A DNA stretch of 64,000 nt. It comes from Lonicera japonica (lineage: Eukaryota > Streptophyta > Magnoliopsida > Dipsacales > Caprifoliaceae). Below the pieces are notes generated by a model, which was not told where the DNA came from, did not search any database, and worked only from the letters and a program-made list of their open reading frames with translations. A program made the translations under genes and the position numbers. Numbering within the stretch: the stretch's first letter is position 1; each line of letters begins with the position of its first letter. Location: positions 79,394,919 through 79,458,918 of the forward strand of contig CM038465.1 of the NCBI GenBank assembly GCA_021464415.1, written 5' to 3'. Shown one piece after another: positions 44,180 through 57,057 of this stretch.

Positions 44180-46829
44180 CTAGGTATTGCCTGTGCCAAA
44201 GGCACTTTGATGCAACTCGTATTAACAAATAGTATTTATAAGTAGCGTATACTCTTACATCATCTACAGAATCTACAAAAATAAAAATAAAAATAAAAAA
44301 ATACTCCCTCCATCCCTAATTAAGAATTCAAATGTGAAATTTTAACTATTATGCCCTCACTTATGAATTCTTACATTGAGTTCACTACTATGAGAGTTGT
44401 ACCTACGAAACAAAGGTTACAAATTACAAATTACAAATTACATCGACGGTCTACACTTTCAGAATATATAGCGACCTTAGATAATTATCAAACTAAGGGA
44501 AAATATAGAGTTACCTGATCTAAAAATAAATTCAGAATAGACCATAAAAAATCTAAAAGTTTCATTGATTATTGATTAAAACCCACCCTCTAACAATACC
44601 CTAAAATTAGACTTCCTAAAAACAATGGAAGAATTGTATATTGAGCAGCAATATATTAACCAATGCCTACGGCATTATGGCAATAGTTTAAGTAATCAAG
44701 CAGAGCAAAGTACGTTACTAAACTTTATAATGGTGCAACAACAAATAATTATACTCTCGTTATTGGAACTACTTGATATAAATGACCAAAGAGAAAGGGT
44801 GCTTATTATATAGATATACAAGTTTAAAACACACTAATAACTCACTTTTGATAATACAAAAAAAATCTAAAATAGAAAAGAAAATTCCAATGTAATTTGG
44901 CCTAATAAAGAATATGCCCTAAGCATCCTAAATTGTTTAATCTCATTCTGACCATGAACATAGTAACACACCTCAAACAAAAAGTAATATATATATATTG
45001 CAGTAAGTAACCAAACTTTCACTCACTAACAACTATGTGAAATGAAGTAAAGAACTAATCCCTTTGATGATTCCCCTTGTATACAAATGAAGTAAATAAC
45101 TTACTCCTCCAAAGAGGCACTTCATGTTGGATCTGCGTCAAAAAAATTAGTAAAACTTAGATTCAAATATACCAAATCTTAGTATTGACCACTAAAAGTC
45201 CAAGAATAGAAGTTAAAGAAAATGCACCCTACCGCTAAAGTCCAAGTATGCGAAAATATACCAAATCTCAAAAAAGTTCAAGTAAGAGTCCCATTTGTTT
45301 TTCTCAAAGTACATGGAAATATACCAAATGTTGAAGTGAAAATATTAATTTGAGATGGGGGGATTATACCCTTTTTACAACAATACAAATCATAGACGAA
45401 AAGTTAACTATTTAAAATTTAAAAAACTATAACTCCTCCCTTAATTGAAGGCATAAAGCCAACATCTTATATAAGTAAATAATTTGTATATTATTGACAA
45501 TTAAAGCACATTGGTTTGAAATTACTGTGCTTCTTATAAAATGTAAAGTTAAAATAGGAAAATGCTAACTCACCCCTGCAATTGAAGATAAGAATAGAAG
45601 CCTAAAAGTCAAAAAAGATAATTTAAAGTGAATTTTGGAGTTATAACGAAATGAACCAAAAGTTTAGGACTTTAGTAGAACCCGCCCGTATAAGTGAAGA
45701 GAAGAACATAATCGGATACTCCCACAAATGATTGTACGTATTAAGTGAGACTATCAAGAAATTATTGTATGTCATCATTTAAGGAGGGAGCCATGAATTT
45801 ACCCAACTGTATGAAATACAAATTCCGTAACTCTCAAATTAATTAATAACCCATTTTCTATTCGGAATATATCAAATTGGAAGTTTCTTTTCTCTTTTAG
45901 GACATGATCAATGTACCAAAGTGAGACTATACCTACATAAAATTATAAAACAAACTCTAAACTTGTGTTGCGTCTTAAATTAAAGCGAAAAACACCTTCA
46001 ATATTGTACCAAAGTGAGACTATTAATTTGACATAGAAACTATACCCAACAATATAAAACAAACTCTAAAGTTCTAAGAGAAAATTTAAAAATTAGGACT
46101 TCTGCTTTTAACAAAGGTTATTAAAAAAAATTAAAATCAAACAGAGCATAATCCCGGCAATCCAAATAAGTAGGATAGTTTAAGAATCAATTGTCTACAA
46201 ATTGTATCGGAATGGAGAGGAGAAGAGAATGAGAGAGTGTTTCCGGGAGGGAGAGGGAGGGGGATAGCATAGAGAGCGAGCTCTGTTTTTCTTAATACAA
46301 CCTAATCACAAATTCATAAATTTTAATGACGATAAATAAAGTTTGAAACCATATATTAAAAGAGAGAGATAGAGAGAGATTGAGCCTGAACGCATGAATT
46401 TTGCATAGCCGAAAGGCATTTTGATTAATATTTAAATCCAAAAAATTCAAATTGTTCATGAAAAAGAAATTGTGAATGATTCAGAAAAAAGAAAAGGAAA
46501 TAGTGGATATTCCCGGGCATTGAGGTTAGAGCCCTGCGGCATCGTCTCTTGTAATAATAACTCCATGCTAAAGCCTCTAACAAAGAAAACAAAATAACTT
46601 AATAACAAAGTTCAAATATTCAATAAAAACCCATGTTATGCTTGTATGATTGTTTTTCCTTATATTAACTCTTTCACATGACTCATTTATTTTCTTCTTG
46701 ACTCTAGTTAGTTAAAAAAGAAATTCATTCAATGTTCCTCTTATTTTCCAAAATTCATACCTATGCCCAAACATAGAAAACCCTTTTTATTCAAAAATCC
46801 TAAAAAGCACTAAAAATACCCATGATTAA

Positions 46830-47111
46830 TCACCCCCAAATGCAAGAAACCCAAGAAAAAAAGATAAAAGAAATCCCTAGGTGAAACCTCAAAGAAGGAA
46901 GGAAAAGAGGAGAATAAAGAAGGGATAAATATCTTATTGGAAGGCAGACAAAGCCTCCAGCGCAATGGTGTTCGTTCGTGTGGGTGCCTTTGACAGAGAG
47001 AGGTCGTGTTGTGGGAGAGCTCTTATGGCTCCACACCTTCCAAATACTCATATCTTTTGCATTATGTAACATAATAAAAGCGCCATTCTGGTGAGATAAA
47101 TGAAGTATCAA
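46830..47111 (-). other. 93-codon open frame inside the Helitron, unrecognised
   Basis: Runs in the Helitron's own direction. Contains VWSHKSSPTTRPLSVKGTHT and a hydrophobic C-terminal half. I recognise no family. It could be an exon fragment captured by the Helitron or chance, and it lacks any support beyond length. Confidence 0.2.
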
Positions 47112-47784
47112 ACAATTTTGGACAAAAAGAAAAAAATAACTATACTATGTTTCAACTTATATTAATTTCTCAACCTTGAGGGATAATCAGTTTCCAAAAT
47201 GAATAATATATAAGAACCTATATTAGTTCCATACGAAAATGGACATCTTTGGTGTAGAGTTCAGCAAAGAGATTCAACGGCTTGATGCAGCAAGTTCAAA
47301 CAATTATAGAAGGAATTGTGAATATTTTAGCTAGATTATAAATCATGCATCTTAGGCAAATGGGTAATATTATTAAAAAGTAGATTATTAATAAGTAAAG
47401 GGCAGAAGAAAAAGATAAATTTCAATAATTAATAAAAGAGCAAAACGTATCTTGATCAAAATTCACCATCCAAAAACCAAATGCCTCTAGATAATAACTG
47501 GAAAAAAAGTATCTAGAATTATTTGTTTCATATATTTAAGTTGAAAATGGGACACCTTACTTCTACATGGGTGCCAGCACAAAACCAAAAGGTGATTGGT
47601 TCGGTTTGGTTGGAAAAATGAAACCAAGGAGGTTGGTCTGTTTAGTTTTCTATTCTAGCGTATAAAACCACCTAAAACTGAATGGACATCTACACAGGTC
47701 TTCTTTCTATTGATGTAAAGCATTTACATAACAGTGTAATATTTTGTTTTTCACAAAAACGGGGAGAACTAAAAGGTAAACTGT

Positions 47785-47882
47785 TTATTCCTCTTAAATT
47801 AAATAAATGTGTCATTTTTTACAAAACTACTGCTTATTCCTCTTAAATTAAATAAATGTATCATTTTTTACAAAGCTACTGC
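47785..47882. repeat. Two-copy 49-bp tandem duplication
   Basis: Units begin TTATTCCTCTTAAATTAAAT at 47785 and 47834 and differ at two to three positions; a third, broken start follows at about 47883. Confidence 0.8.
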
Positions 47883-49102
47883 TGATTCCTCTCAATAAAA
47901 CAGGTAAACTACTTATTGTGTTAGACATTTTATTGCATCTAATAGTAAGCAAAAATCCACATCCTATCTCATAACAAAAAAGCTCTAGCAAACTCAATTT
48001 AGCATTCGAGTTCTTGAACTCAAAACTGATTTCAAGTACAAAAGATAGCTGGAAATTTTGAATTCTCAGAACTAATTAATGCTCTTAATTTCACTTTATA
48101 ACTTCTTAAGAGCCTATGGACTACAAAAACTAAAAACTACTTAGAGTACATTAGCCATTTCATGACATTGCCGGAAATTAAAAGTATGTTACTAAAGGAA
48201 TTAATGCAAGTATGAAACCAATGTTACCAAAAGAAAAACACTAAACTAATACCTTCATATGAAAGTATGAAACACCATTGCCAGTGAATAATTCCAAGTA
48301 ATTCACTAAAATTCAAAGTAATTTTCTTCATATGAAAGTTTCCCAAAATATACATATATAGTAAATTTTGGAGAGTTAGAGTACTCATTTGGAGTGGGAA
48401 CTCATTTTTGTTAATGAAGCTCCTTTACCAAACATTAAGTAGGTGTTAATGTTCATTTTTGTTTTGTTTTCTCTTTTTCTGTTCTCTGTTCTCTCACCCC
48501 CTTTCCCCTAAGAAGCCATGATTTGAATCCATGATATATTTTTGGGTAAACTACTTAAATGACCATAACTATAGTTTCAGTTTTTCCCTGCATTCTTGGT
48601 ACACACAAAATCTTAATTAATACGCACTTTGATTTTCGAAACCACCATTACCCAAAGTGTACATGGGTATAATGTTAATAGAAAGAGAAATGAATGTCGT
48701 ATGTTCGAAGCTAGAGAGAAAATTAAGAACGAGTATACCCAAAAATGCCAAATATCAAACACTCAAATGCAAGAAATTGTAAAGAAAAAGATGATGCAAA
48801 AAAGTCCTAAAATTTGAAATCTCAAGAAGAAGGAAGGGGTGGATGAAAGTAGAGAGAAGTGATAAGTACCTCTACAGGGTAGGTCGCTAGCGGTACGGTG
48901 GGTTTGACGGCTCCGGATCCTCTGGCGGTCCAGGAGACGGAGAAAGAGAGAAAGTGAATGAAAGTGTGAGAGTATTCTTTGGGGTGAGATATTTTTTACG
49001 GAGAGAGAAACGGTTAATTTATTGACCGTTTATCAGCCGCGCGATATTTTATAAGATACACATATTTTAGAATTCAAATACCTTCCTCTCTTATTATATA
49101 GA

Positions 49103-51677
49103 TTGTGTTACGTTGAAGTATAAAAGTACACTTATATATTATAAAGCTCAATATTTAAGTACAAAAAAGGTTAACTTAAGTAACAAAAACTTACATATAT
49201 TAATTCTTTTACACCAAAAATAACAAATTATTGAAATTTATTTTAGATGTTTAATCAAGAGAATTTTAAGTTCACATTTGTAGTGTTAGTGGGGCCCATT
49301 TCAAAATTTTCCTTGAGCACCCGAAACTTTCGAACTAACCCTAGATATTGTGAGTTTCATTCCCCTCCTTATAAAACTCATAGCATTTCTAAAAAATGAG
49401 ACTTTAGGCATCATATTCAATCTTGAGAGAGAAAATAAAAAAGCACTTGAAGCACTCATGCTTGAAACCATTCACCTAGCAAATAAAATTTTAATAAATT
49501 GATCTAATAACTAACTCAAATTATAGAGGTCATAAATAGAGAGACCCAATCCCTACCAGCTTCCAATTGGGTAATAAAAGCATTTCAAATTTAAAACTTC
49601 ATGCATGTATAAATTTTCCAAACTGCAAAATATAGTTGGTTAATTAGGGTCCAAGGCACAATAATCCAGTAACAAATGCATATATTGTCTTTAAAAGCCA
49701 AGAGAAAGGACAAAAATAAAGAGAAAATAAAAGAAAGTTCCTCGTATATGTAGGGTATTTCAGTAATTTGAAACACCCCAAGCAACAAAATTATGACCCT
49801 AACGAGGAAAATTATCACAATATTTTTGGTTAACTAGAAACAAGCCATAAATAAGGAGTTAAAAAGTATAATGGCATCCAACCATCTGACCTTCCACATT
49901 TAGGATAGCGTAGATTAATTTAGTTAGGAAGCATTAAATAGTTTCCATTTATCAAAAGATTAATTTCATAAACAATTAGGCTCAAGAAATTTTGGTTCAC
50001 CTTCATTGTTCACGTACCAGACGTAATAATATTACATGCACCAACAAGATGCATGGTAAACGAACTATATTTATTAGAAATGTGCCATTGAGTTCAGCCC
50101 ACTCAAATTAAGTTTGAATAGCCCAATTTCTAGCCACCTACAACAAAAGCACTAGCAGACTAGAGATAAAAAGAAAAGCTGTCTTTGATTGGTTTACAAA
50201 GAAAAATAAAAAGGAGTTACGTTCCTTGATTACTTAAAAAAAGGACTCAGGGAGGTAGCAGGCTTTTGGATCGCATGGAAAAGATAAAATTTAGGGTAAA
50301 AGAAGTCGTACAAAGGAAATATATTGATTGCCTAAAAAGTTATGCAATCAAGCATTACAAAAGATCGATGAAATGGATATGAAGTCTTGGATGTGCAACC
50401 AAACACACCTTAATTAATAAAAATAAACCTCATCTATGAGAAGTAATGAAAGACTGCAATGTACAGAAAGCTCAAAAACTTCAACCAAACATGCTCCAAG
50501 CTAGAGTAAAATAGTTGCATGGAATTTCTTCAATAAAGGCTTACATTTTACCAAGAAAAAAGGGACATACAGGTTGTTGGAATTTCTCATAGGTGATCCA
50601 AAAGCAAATTACAAGGACCAAGCACTACGTGTACTAGACAGACAAACTCAAAGCAGATGTTGAAATGGTTGCCACTACCTGCAGTATTACGGATAAGCAT
50701 ATAATATGATACCATCGAAATATTAAAAATAGCAAATAAGAAGAGACATATATAGCATGATGAACATTGAGTTTCAACTTGATCATTAGACAAAGAAGTT
50801 TCAATACGCATTCTACACGGGCAAGACATGGAATAGAAGTCCAGATTTCGCAAGTAAAATGCGCTTCTTTATACGGATGCTGGAAGCTGTGATTTTGCAA
50901 TTGAAGCTCAGAAACTAGAGGTATACTAACTACCTAGAGTAATGGCTAAACTATAAAAGATAGAAGTTCTGTAGCAAAAGGTAAATGAAAAATGCTTAAT
51001 ACCTATTAAAGTAAAAGGGATGGTGATTCTATTAATTAACTTGGGTTGATCACTAGTCCTAGTGTCCTACAACATTATTCTTCTGAAATTTAGTATGCGC
51101 AACAAAGAAATTTAACATGCCTCAACAAAGAAACCAATTAAATTATTGCAGGGTGCCTAAAGATGCATTGTGTCTTGTGGCTCTCGATCATTCTGTATAA
51201 GTTCAAAGGCACTTAATTAATTCGTAATTAGAGCAACATATTTGAAGTAGGGTACAGGATTTTAACCAATTTCACTTTCCTCCTGTAGAGGCGTATAACT
51301 TTGTCATGACCTAAAAGAACAACACAATTAAGAGCTTAACTTTGGGAAATGATTGCAAATTAAGCTTAATTTGCCATATATGTGTGTGTGTGTGTGTGCA
51401 TTTGGCTTTGTTGGTCTAGTAATCACTTGACATAAACATCACACTAGTCTGGCAAAAGTTCTCAAAAAAAACTTACACGTACAAAGAAAAAAAAAGACTA
51501 CAAAAATTAGCAAACGAATCTGTTCATCACCACGGGATGGTGAAGAACTATTGTAACTTATTAAATATGTTCATAATCATTATTTTGTCATGGTGAAGCT
51601 AGGAGTATAGATTCATTTCATCAAATGCGTGGCACAAGAATTCTCAGAGGCACCTCTTAGATTCCAATTCTTGAAAC
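49103..51677. other. Intergenic, no gene recognised
   Basis: About 2.6 kb. Open frames on the minus strand (for example 50587-50900) have no family resemblance. A (TG)n run lies at about 51379-51398. No element boundaries were found. Confidence 0.5.
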
Positions 51678-53510
51678 TCATGATTAGGGCCGGCTCTAGG
51701 GATTTTGAGGCCCTAAGCGAAACTTAATACCGACGAAAATTAGGGTCTGATATCATTGTTTTCTCCTTCAAAACAATCTTAAAATTATATTATTTACTAA
51801 TTTGAAGCCAAAAGCTCCAAAAAATGGACCAAATCAATTACTGAATTTAAAAAAAATTAGGCCAACAATTAACATAAGATTAATAGATAAAATCTTCGAG
51901 TTTGTAACAAAAATATGCAAAACCAACACATGTACTATCTAATAGCCTATTCTTTTTGCTTTTTGAAGTGCGAAATTATTAATTACATTATTACAATCAA
52001 TAGTAACTAACACTTTTTTTTTTCAATAGATAACATAGCCAACCCACTTAACCTATCTTCTAACATTGTTGATCGAAGATAATTTTTATCAATTTCAACT
52101 TTGAAAAACTTCTCTCTGCAATAGCAACTGTCATTGGTATAGTCAATAAAATTCTGTAAGCAACTCAAGCATGCGGGAAACAAATATGTATATATTTTAT
52201 AAACTCCAAGACTTCAATTGCTTTCATTGTGCCTTATGGTAATGATTTTTTGTAGTAGTTGTATAGTTCTGAAAACAACTCAATCGTATCACTATCACTA
52301 TTACCTCCATGTTTCAAAAAAGTTCCAAAAGGTATCACAAGACCGCATCAACTTCTCATCGCTTAAAGTCTTTAATTTACTTCAATTAAACAAGAATCCA
52401 AAAGTCTCTTCATATTTTTGAAATTGTTCAAATATACTATTATGTGAATAAATGGCATTATCAACAACTAATAAGAAGTATGTGACTCTAAATGCATTTT
52501 CCATGGACTTTATTTGCTCATTCCTTGCTTTCTCATCAAATTTTTTTGTTACGAGTACGTGCCTCACAAAACTGGGATTCAATATTTAATTCAAAGGTAT
52601 AATCTTTTCATCTTTAATTTTGGCTTTCTCAAACCCTTCTTCTCTATATTCTTAAAAAAAAAAACAATAAGACCATTTAAGAGGCTTATAGCCACATTCA
52701 TATTCATATATCTTTGTTGAAGTATTTTACTAAGTTTGTTAACCTTATTTAATATCTCATACCAAATAACCATACTAACAAGAAAATCAAAGTTCATTTC
52801 ATATTCAGATAAGGACTTGGCATCATTCACGGTGCTAGCATTAATACTATATTTCATCAAGTGCTTTAATACTTGTTTTATTTGTGGTGATTGAAATCTG
52901 ATTGCTCTAACACTAGCAATATGGCTTTCCCAACGTGTATCCAACCATGACTTAAGAGTGAGATCATTTTCATCAAGATCTTTAACATAGTGCTTGAAAA
53001 CCTCCTATCGTTTTGTTGAAACTGAAATTATTTGTAAAAAAAAATGGTGGAAATAAATTAATAAAGTAAATAGATTAATAAAGTAAATAAAATAAGTTAA
53101 TAAAGTAAATAAAATAAGTTAATAAAGTAAATAAAAAACATGGACGAACCTGAAAATAATTTATAAATTCATTATACCACGCCAAAATGTTTTTGTTTGT
53201 GGACAACTCATAGCCATATCCCAAAAGGCGAGATTAAGAGAATGACAACTGTATGGAGTGTAAAATGCTCTAGAATATTCTTGTAAGACTCTAGCTTGTA
53301 TTCAATATTTTCACTCTCTCATTTTCATTCAATATTTCAATGTGTAAATTTTATTTTTTAAAGAGCCCCTAATTTTTTTTCTTACAATTAGGTATCATTA
53401 ATTATAAATTTTTACATATAAGCTCTTAATTTTTTTTGGTGCCCTATGTCAAAGTGAGCCCTAGGCAAATGCCTAGGTTGCCTCCCCTATAGCCGACATT
53501 GGTCATGATT
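51678..53510 (-). mobile_element. Decayed hAT transposon with perfect 8-bp TSD
   Basis: TCATGATT stands at 51678-51685 and again at 53503-53510. The element between (1817 bp) starts AGGGCCGGCTCTAGGG and ends CCCCTATAGCCGACATTGG, giving imperfect inverted ends (CCGGCTCTAGGG versus CGGCTATAGGG). It encloses a hAT transposase pseudogene on the minus strand. A short tandem run of AATAAAGTAAATAAAATAAG lies at about 53055-53135. Confidence 0.85.
52018..53005 (-). pseudogene. hAT transposase pseudogene (zinc-finger MYM-type 1-like)
   Basis: Minus-strand blocks in order: DTRWESHIASVRAIRF, FDFLVSMVIWYEILNKVNKL with NMNVAISLLNGLIVFF, then after stops and shifts IFEQFQKYEETFGFLF, and finally VAYRILLTIPMTVAIAERSF with KLKLIKNYLRSTM and RLSGLAMLSIE, the hAT C-terminal dimerisation domain. 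These are the catalytic-core flank and dimerisation region of plant TTF/ZMYM1-like hAT transposases. Multiple stops; N-terminal zinc finger absent. Cannot be functional. Confidence 0.8.
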
Positions 53511-54787
53511 ACACATAAATACAAGTTAATTAAATCTAGATTTTTGATCATATTCCATGAAGGTTAAATAATGTAGATCTAAAACCCTTAATTATGTCTG
53601 TGTAAATAAGCGCTCTTACATATGAGCTTCCACTTTAGTGGCAAGTGCAAACCTCCTAAGCAAGAAGTTGCAAGTTCAAAATTGAAGAGACAAGTTTTAG
53701 CCAAAGCGAAAGCAAGTTTTAAAATACATGCAGCCCTTACAGTTGTAGAGGAGTCCAGCGAAACAAATTGAGCACAATTGAGTTGATACTATAACTAAAG
53801 CGAAAAAGACAAAGGAGTATGAAGTACATGTACTAAGGGCGTGTTTGTTTTGAACCTCTTTATTCTTAATGTTCAAAAGCTTTAAAGGTGAGTTAAAAGT
53901 GTTTGTTTTGGTTAAAAATTCATATACAATTAATCTATTAATGTGTTTCTAAATCATTAAGAAGCTCTTCTACTTCTTAATGTAATCAATGAAGATTGAA
54001 TGGTTATGTAATACCTTTTTTGTCCTTAACTAAAGGCTCATTATTTGGTTGTCCTCAAATTGCGAATTAGACAATTTACAATTAGGTAATTTACAAAAAT
54101 TTCATTTTTTTTAAAGCGTGTGAATTCTTCATTTATTAGTGTTTGGTTATGTAAATTGAACAGCTGTAAATATGATAATTCAAAATTGATTCATAAAAAC
54201 TCAAATTAATCATTTCAAGTTATACTTAAAATTGCCCAAATTCTAGAAATTATAGAATTTAGTCCAACTTTATTTTTTTAAAAAACCGAATTTCTACGCT
54301 TGATGTTGATGCCTCTAAACAAAATTCTAAATAATATAGAAAAATTGAGAATATGTTTTTACTCCAACATTCGAAATTTATCATTTAAGTTTCCTAAACA
54401 CTCCTTAAATTAGTATTGAATTATTAATATTATATTTAAACCAAAAATAAATAAATGTACCTTCTATTTTAGACATGCGTGTAGCCAGAATTCTTCTTCA
54501 CCAGGAGTTTAATTAAGACTGAAAGTGTGATTGATTGTAAAATTGAAAAATATTTAAAAAATAACTATTGATTATGAGAAATTGAAAAAAGAAATGGTAA
54601 AATGTTCTATTACTTTTAGGGTCCATTTGATAGTAAAATGAAAGATGATAAGAAAAACTATTAATTTCGATGAGAATTATGGAAAATAAGTTAAGAGATG
54701 TAGTGAGATGTTCTCCATCTCATATTTATTTTTATAAGTATAACAATTGAACACATAAACAAAATTCAATTACACTTTATATATATG
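53511..54787. other. Intergenic, possible MITE scraps
   Basis: AT-rich. GGGCGTGTTTGTTTTGAACC at about 53837 resembles a MITE terminus but no partner end was found. A weak SINE-like phrase (TTAGTGGCAAGTGCAAACCT, about 53635) was also seen. Confidence 0.35.
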
Positions 54788-54863
54788 GCCCTGTTTGGTA
54801 CACCTCCTTAGATTAGCTTGGATTGGACTAATTTAAATAACACCCCAAGCCCATGTTTGGACT

Positions 54864-55433
54864 TGGGGTGTTGTCAAAAATTCGAAAATCGAACGAACGA
54901 ACCGAACCGATCTGTTGCGATCCGAAATTTCCCGAAACGAAAAAAAACCGAAACCGATTGATTTGGGTCGGTATGGGTTGGGGATTCAGGGTCCCCGAAT
55001 TTGACCGAAAAAATCGAATCTTTAAAAAAAAATTTGCTAACTTAATGTAATTATTTAAGTTGTCTTACAATACGTTGAAAAAAAAAGGAAACTTTTTTAC
55101 AACATTTACATTATATAAATGACCCAACCCTATGGATTATTTACATTTACAAATAATTACTTAAGTTAATTATTAAAATAAATACATTATATAATTTTTT
55201 TGTAACTCCTTTTGAGTGAATTTATATTTTTAGTGCAATTTTGAACTAAAGTTTTAACACTATAAAAAAAACCGAATGAGACTGAACCAAACCGAAACCG
55301 AATAATTTAGGGAGGGTTTGGGTTTCATAGGTACGAAAACCGAAACCGAACCGAACCGAAATCGAACTATAAAGTTTGAGGAGGGTTTGGGGTACCCTAG
55401 TTTTTACCCCGACCGAAACCGAAAACACCCCTA
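54864..55433. mobile_element. hAT MITE, CGGTTCGG-rich family, nested
   Basis: Left end TGGGGTGTTGTCAAAAATTC, right end GAAAACACCCCTA, inverted over the GGGGTGTT core. Flanks TTTGGACT and TTTGGTGC agree at five of eight bases. Interior rich in AACCGAACCGAA and its complement, as in the 6953-7510 copy. Confidence 0.65.
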
Positions 55434-55741
55434 TTTGGTGCAGCCCATCTTTAAGTTAAATGAGACTATATAATCCTAGCCTACCAAAAATACTTCACTC
55501 GTTGGCATAAAATAAAGAACTCTGAAGAGGTGCCGCTAAATAACGAAGTCGCTATTGAGTCTACCATTATCCAATGTTGCTCTGCTCTGCTCTTCTTTTA
55601 GACATTGTTATGTCTCTTCTCTTCCACATTGATTTGTTTTCATCTTCTATTGTGCTTTACTTTCATTTACTCAAGGTTAGTTGTCTAACTTTCTTATTCT
55701 TTTAACCACTCTTTTTGGTGATATTTGAAGTCCTTAGTGAG

Positions 55742-56134
55742 ATGATGGAAAAGCAAGGGAATAATGAAGTTAATGCTAGTAATGACAATGATATATCTCT
55801 CATATTAATAAATAAGGAGAGTGGCCAATATGTCGCTAGTTAAAACAAGAGGAAAAGAGGCTCAAGTGATGAAGATAGAATTGTGACTGCATTGGAAAAA
55901 TTGTTTGAAGTATCTGTAAAAATGATGCAAATGGTGACTGATGCTTTCTTAAAAAGTAATGAAGATCGATCTGATATTGCCAAAAAAGTCATTGAAATAG
56001 GATTTTATGCTATGGATCAAATTAAAGCATTAAAAATCATTTTGGATAAACCACAAACAATATCTCTGTTTAAGTCACTTGATGCTGATATCAAAAAAGC
56101 CTTTGTTAAACAATTGCTCAATGAAAATGCTTGA
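55742..56134 (+). pseudogene. Harbinger accessory (Myb/SANT-like) protein fragment
   Basis: Frame from ATG 55742 (MMEKQGNNEVNASNDNDISL) meets one TAA at about 55840 and continues: NKRKRGSSDEDRIVTALEKL, then FLKSNEDRSDIAKKVIEIGF, then IKALKIILDKPQTISLFKSL and DADIKKAFVKQLL. The second half resembles the C-terminal region of the Myb/SANT-like proteins that PIF/Harbinger elements encode beside their transposase. The SANT domain itself is missing. The resemblance is from memory of the family's pattern, so moderate. Confidence 0.5.
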
Positions 56135-57057
56135 AGGAGATATATTGGAAACATCACAAGAGCATATCCCACTTTAGAAACACCACAAGTAGTTGCTATA
56201 GCTTTTGTTTTTGCTGCTTTATTAGTTTTAGTTTGGAATTGTGAATGCTTATTTATATATGTTATTTAGTGAGTTTTTGGTTGATTATTATTATTGTTAA
56301 TATGTGTGCTTGTGGAAAGTAATATGTGAACGTGAATTTGTAATTTTAAGCCATGTGGATGACGCACATATATAAAATATCTAACTTTTGCATATATAAA
56401 TATTATATGACTTTTGCTTTATATGATGTTTAAATGAAGAAAAGAAGAATAAAAGGGTAGAGGTTGTAAAGTCCAAATTGATGATAAAACTCTTAAATTG
56501 TGTTTTTAACATGTTCCTTAAGTTGCCTTTGAAATTTGGGTCGAATTGAAGTTCGAATAAGCGAAAATCAAAAAATTGGTAAAGCAAAGAGCTGGCCCAT
56601 TATGAGATTTCTTGTGCTGGTCCGTGTGTTAACAATTGGGTAAGAGCTTTCAGTTATAAAGAGCGGACTCGTCCACGTTGACCTATAATCAGTCTGCGTG
56701 CAAATTGCATATTGTGTTTGCAAATAGACATTTTGGTCTTGGAATTATAGTAAAAATAATTGATAAATATTATCACTTCATAAGAAATTTTAATTTTTTT
56801 TGTCCCAGTCTGAACATAAACCAAACACAGGATAATACTATTTTTGTTATCCAGCTTCTCAGTTCGACAAAGCACTAAACGTAGGTTAATACTTAATCCA
56901 GCTTAGACCAATCCAAGCCAATCCAAGACTGTTCCAAGATTCAATCCAGTCCATAACAATCCGCAGTACCAAACAGGGCTTGTATATATTAATTGGGCAA
57001 GAAAAGTGAGCGGGGGTTTAAGGGCCCAGTGGGCATACATTTCCTTCGTCTTTGATT

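Larger units (their letters stand above)
44180..49102 (-). mobile_element. Non-autonomous Helitron, both termini present
   Basis: On the minus strand the element starts TCTATATAATAAGAGAGG at 49102, the classic plant Helitron 5' end, with host A before it. It finishes with CTAG (44183-44180) followed by host T. Nine bases before CTAG is the hairpin GTGCC-TTT-GGCAC (44205-44193). A/T insertion site, TC start, hairpin and CTRR end are the full Helitron set. No Rep/helicase coding was found in the 4.9 kb. The interior is AT-rich with a GC-rich patch near the 5' end (about 48870-48945) and a 49-bp tandem duplication at 47785-47882. Confidence 0.8.
54788..56979 (+). mobile_element. Harbinger-like element with nested hAT MITE
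   Basis: Perfect terminal inverted repeats GCCCTGTTTGGTAC (54788-54801) and GTACCAAACAGGGC (56966-56979), with subterminal GGATTGG/CCAATCC repeats on both sides. The interior holds an open frame (55742-56134) like the accessory protein of PIF/Harbinger transposons but no DDE transposase, and a 570-bp hAT MITE sits close to the left end. The target duplication is not clear in the AT-rich flanks. Confidence 0.65.

Noticed and set aside
44301..44330. A second Stowaway MITE starting TACTCCCTCCATCCC
   Set aside because: Only one end seen; no inverted partner within a few hundred bases. It lies inside the Helitron and may be a relic.
50587..50900. Two overlapping 88-residue minus-strand frames as genes
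   Set aside because: No recognisable domain, no splice structure, and they overlap in different frames; chance frames are expected at this length.
52514..52720. Plus-strand 68-residue frame inside the hAT element
   Set aside because: Shadow of the minus-strand transposase pseudogene.
55883..56134. An ordinary host gene for the 83-residue product
   Set aside because: It lies within a transposon with perfect 14-bp inverted ends and is interrupted upstream by a stop.
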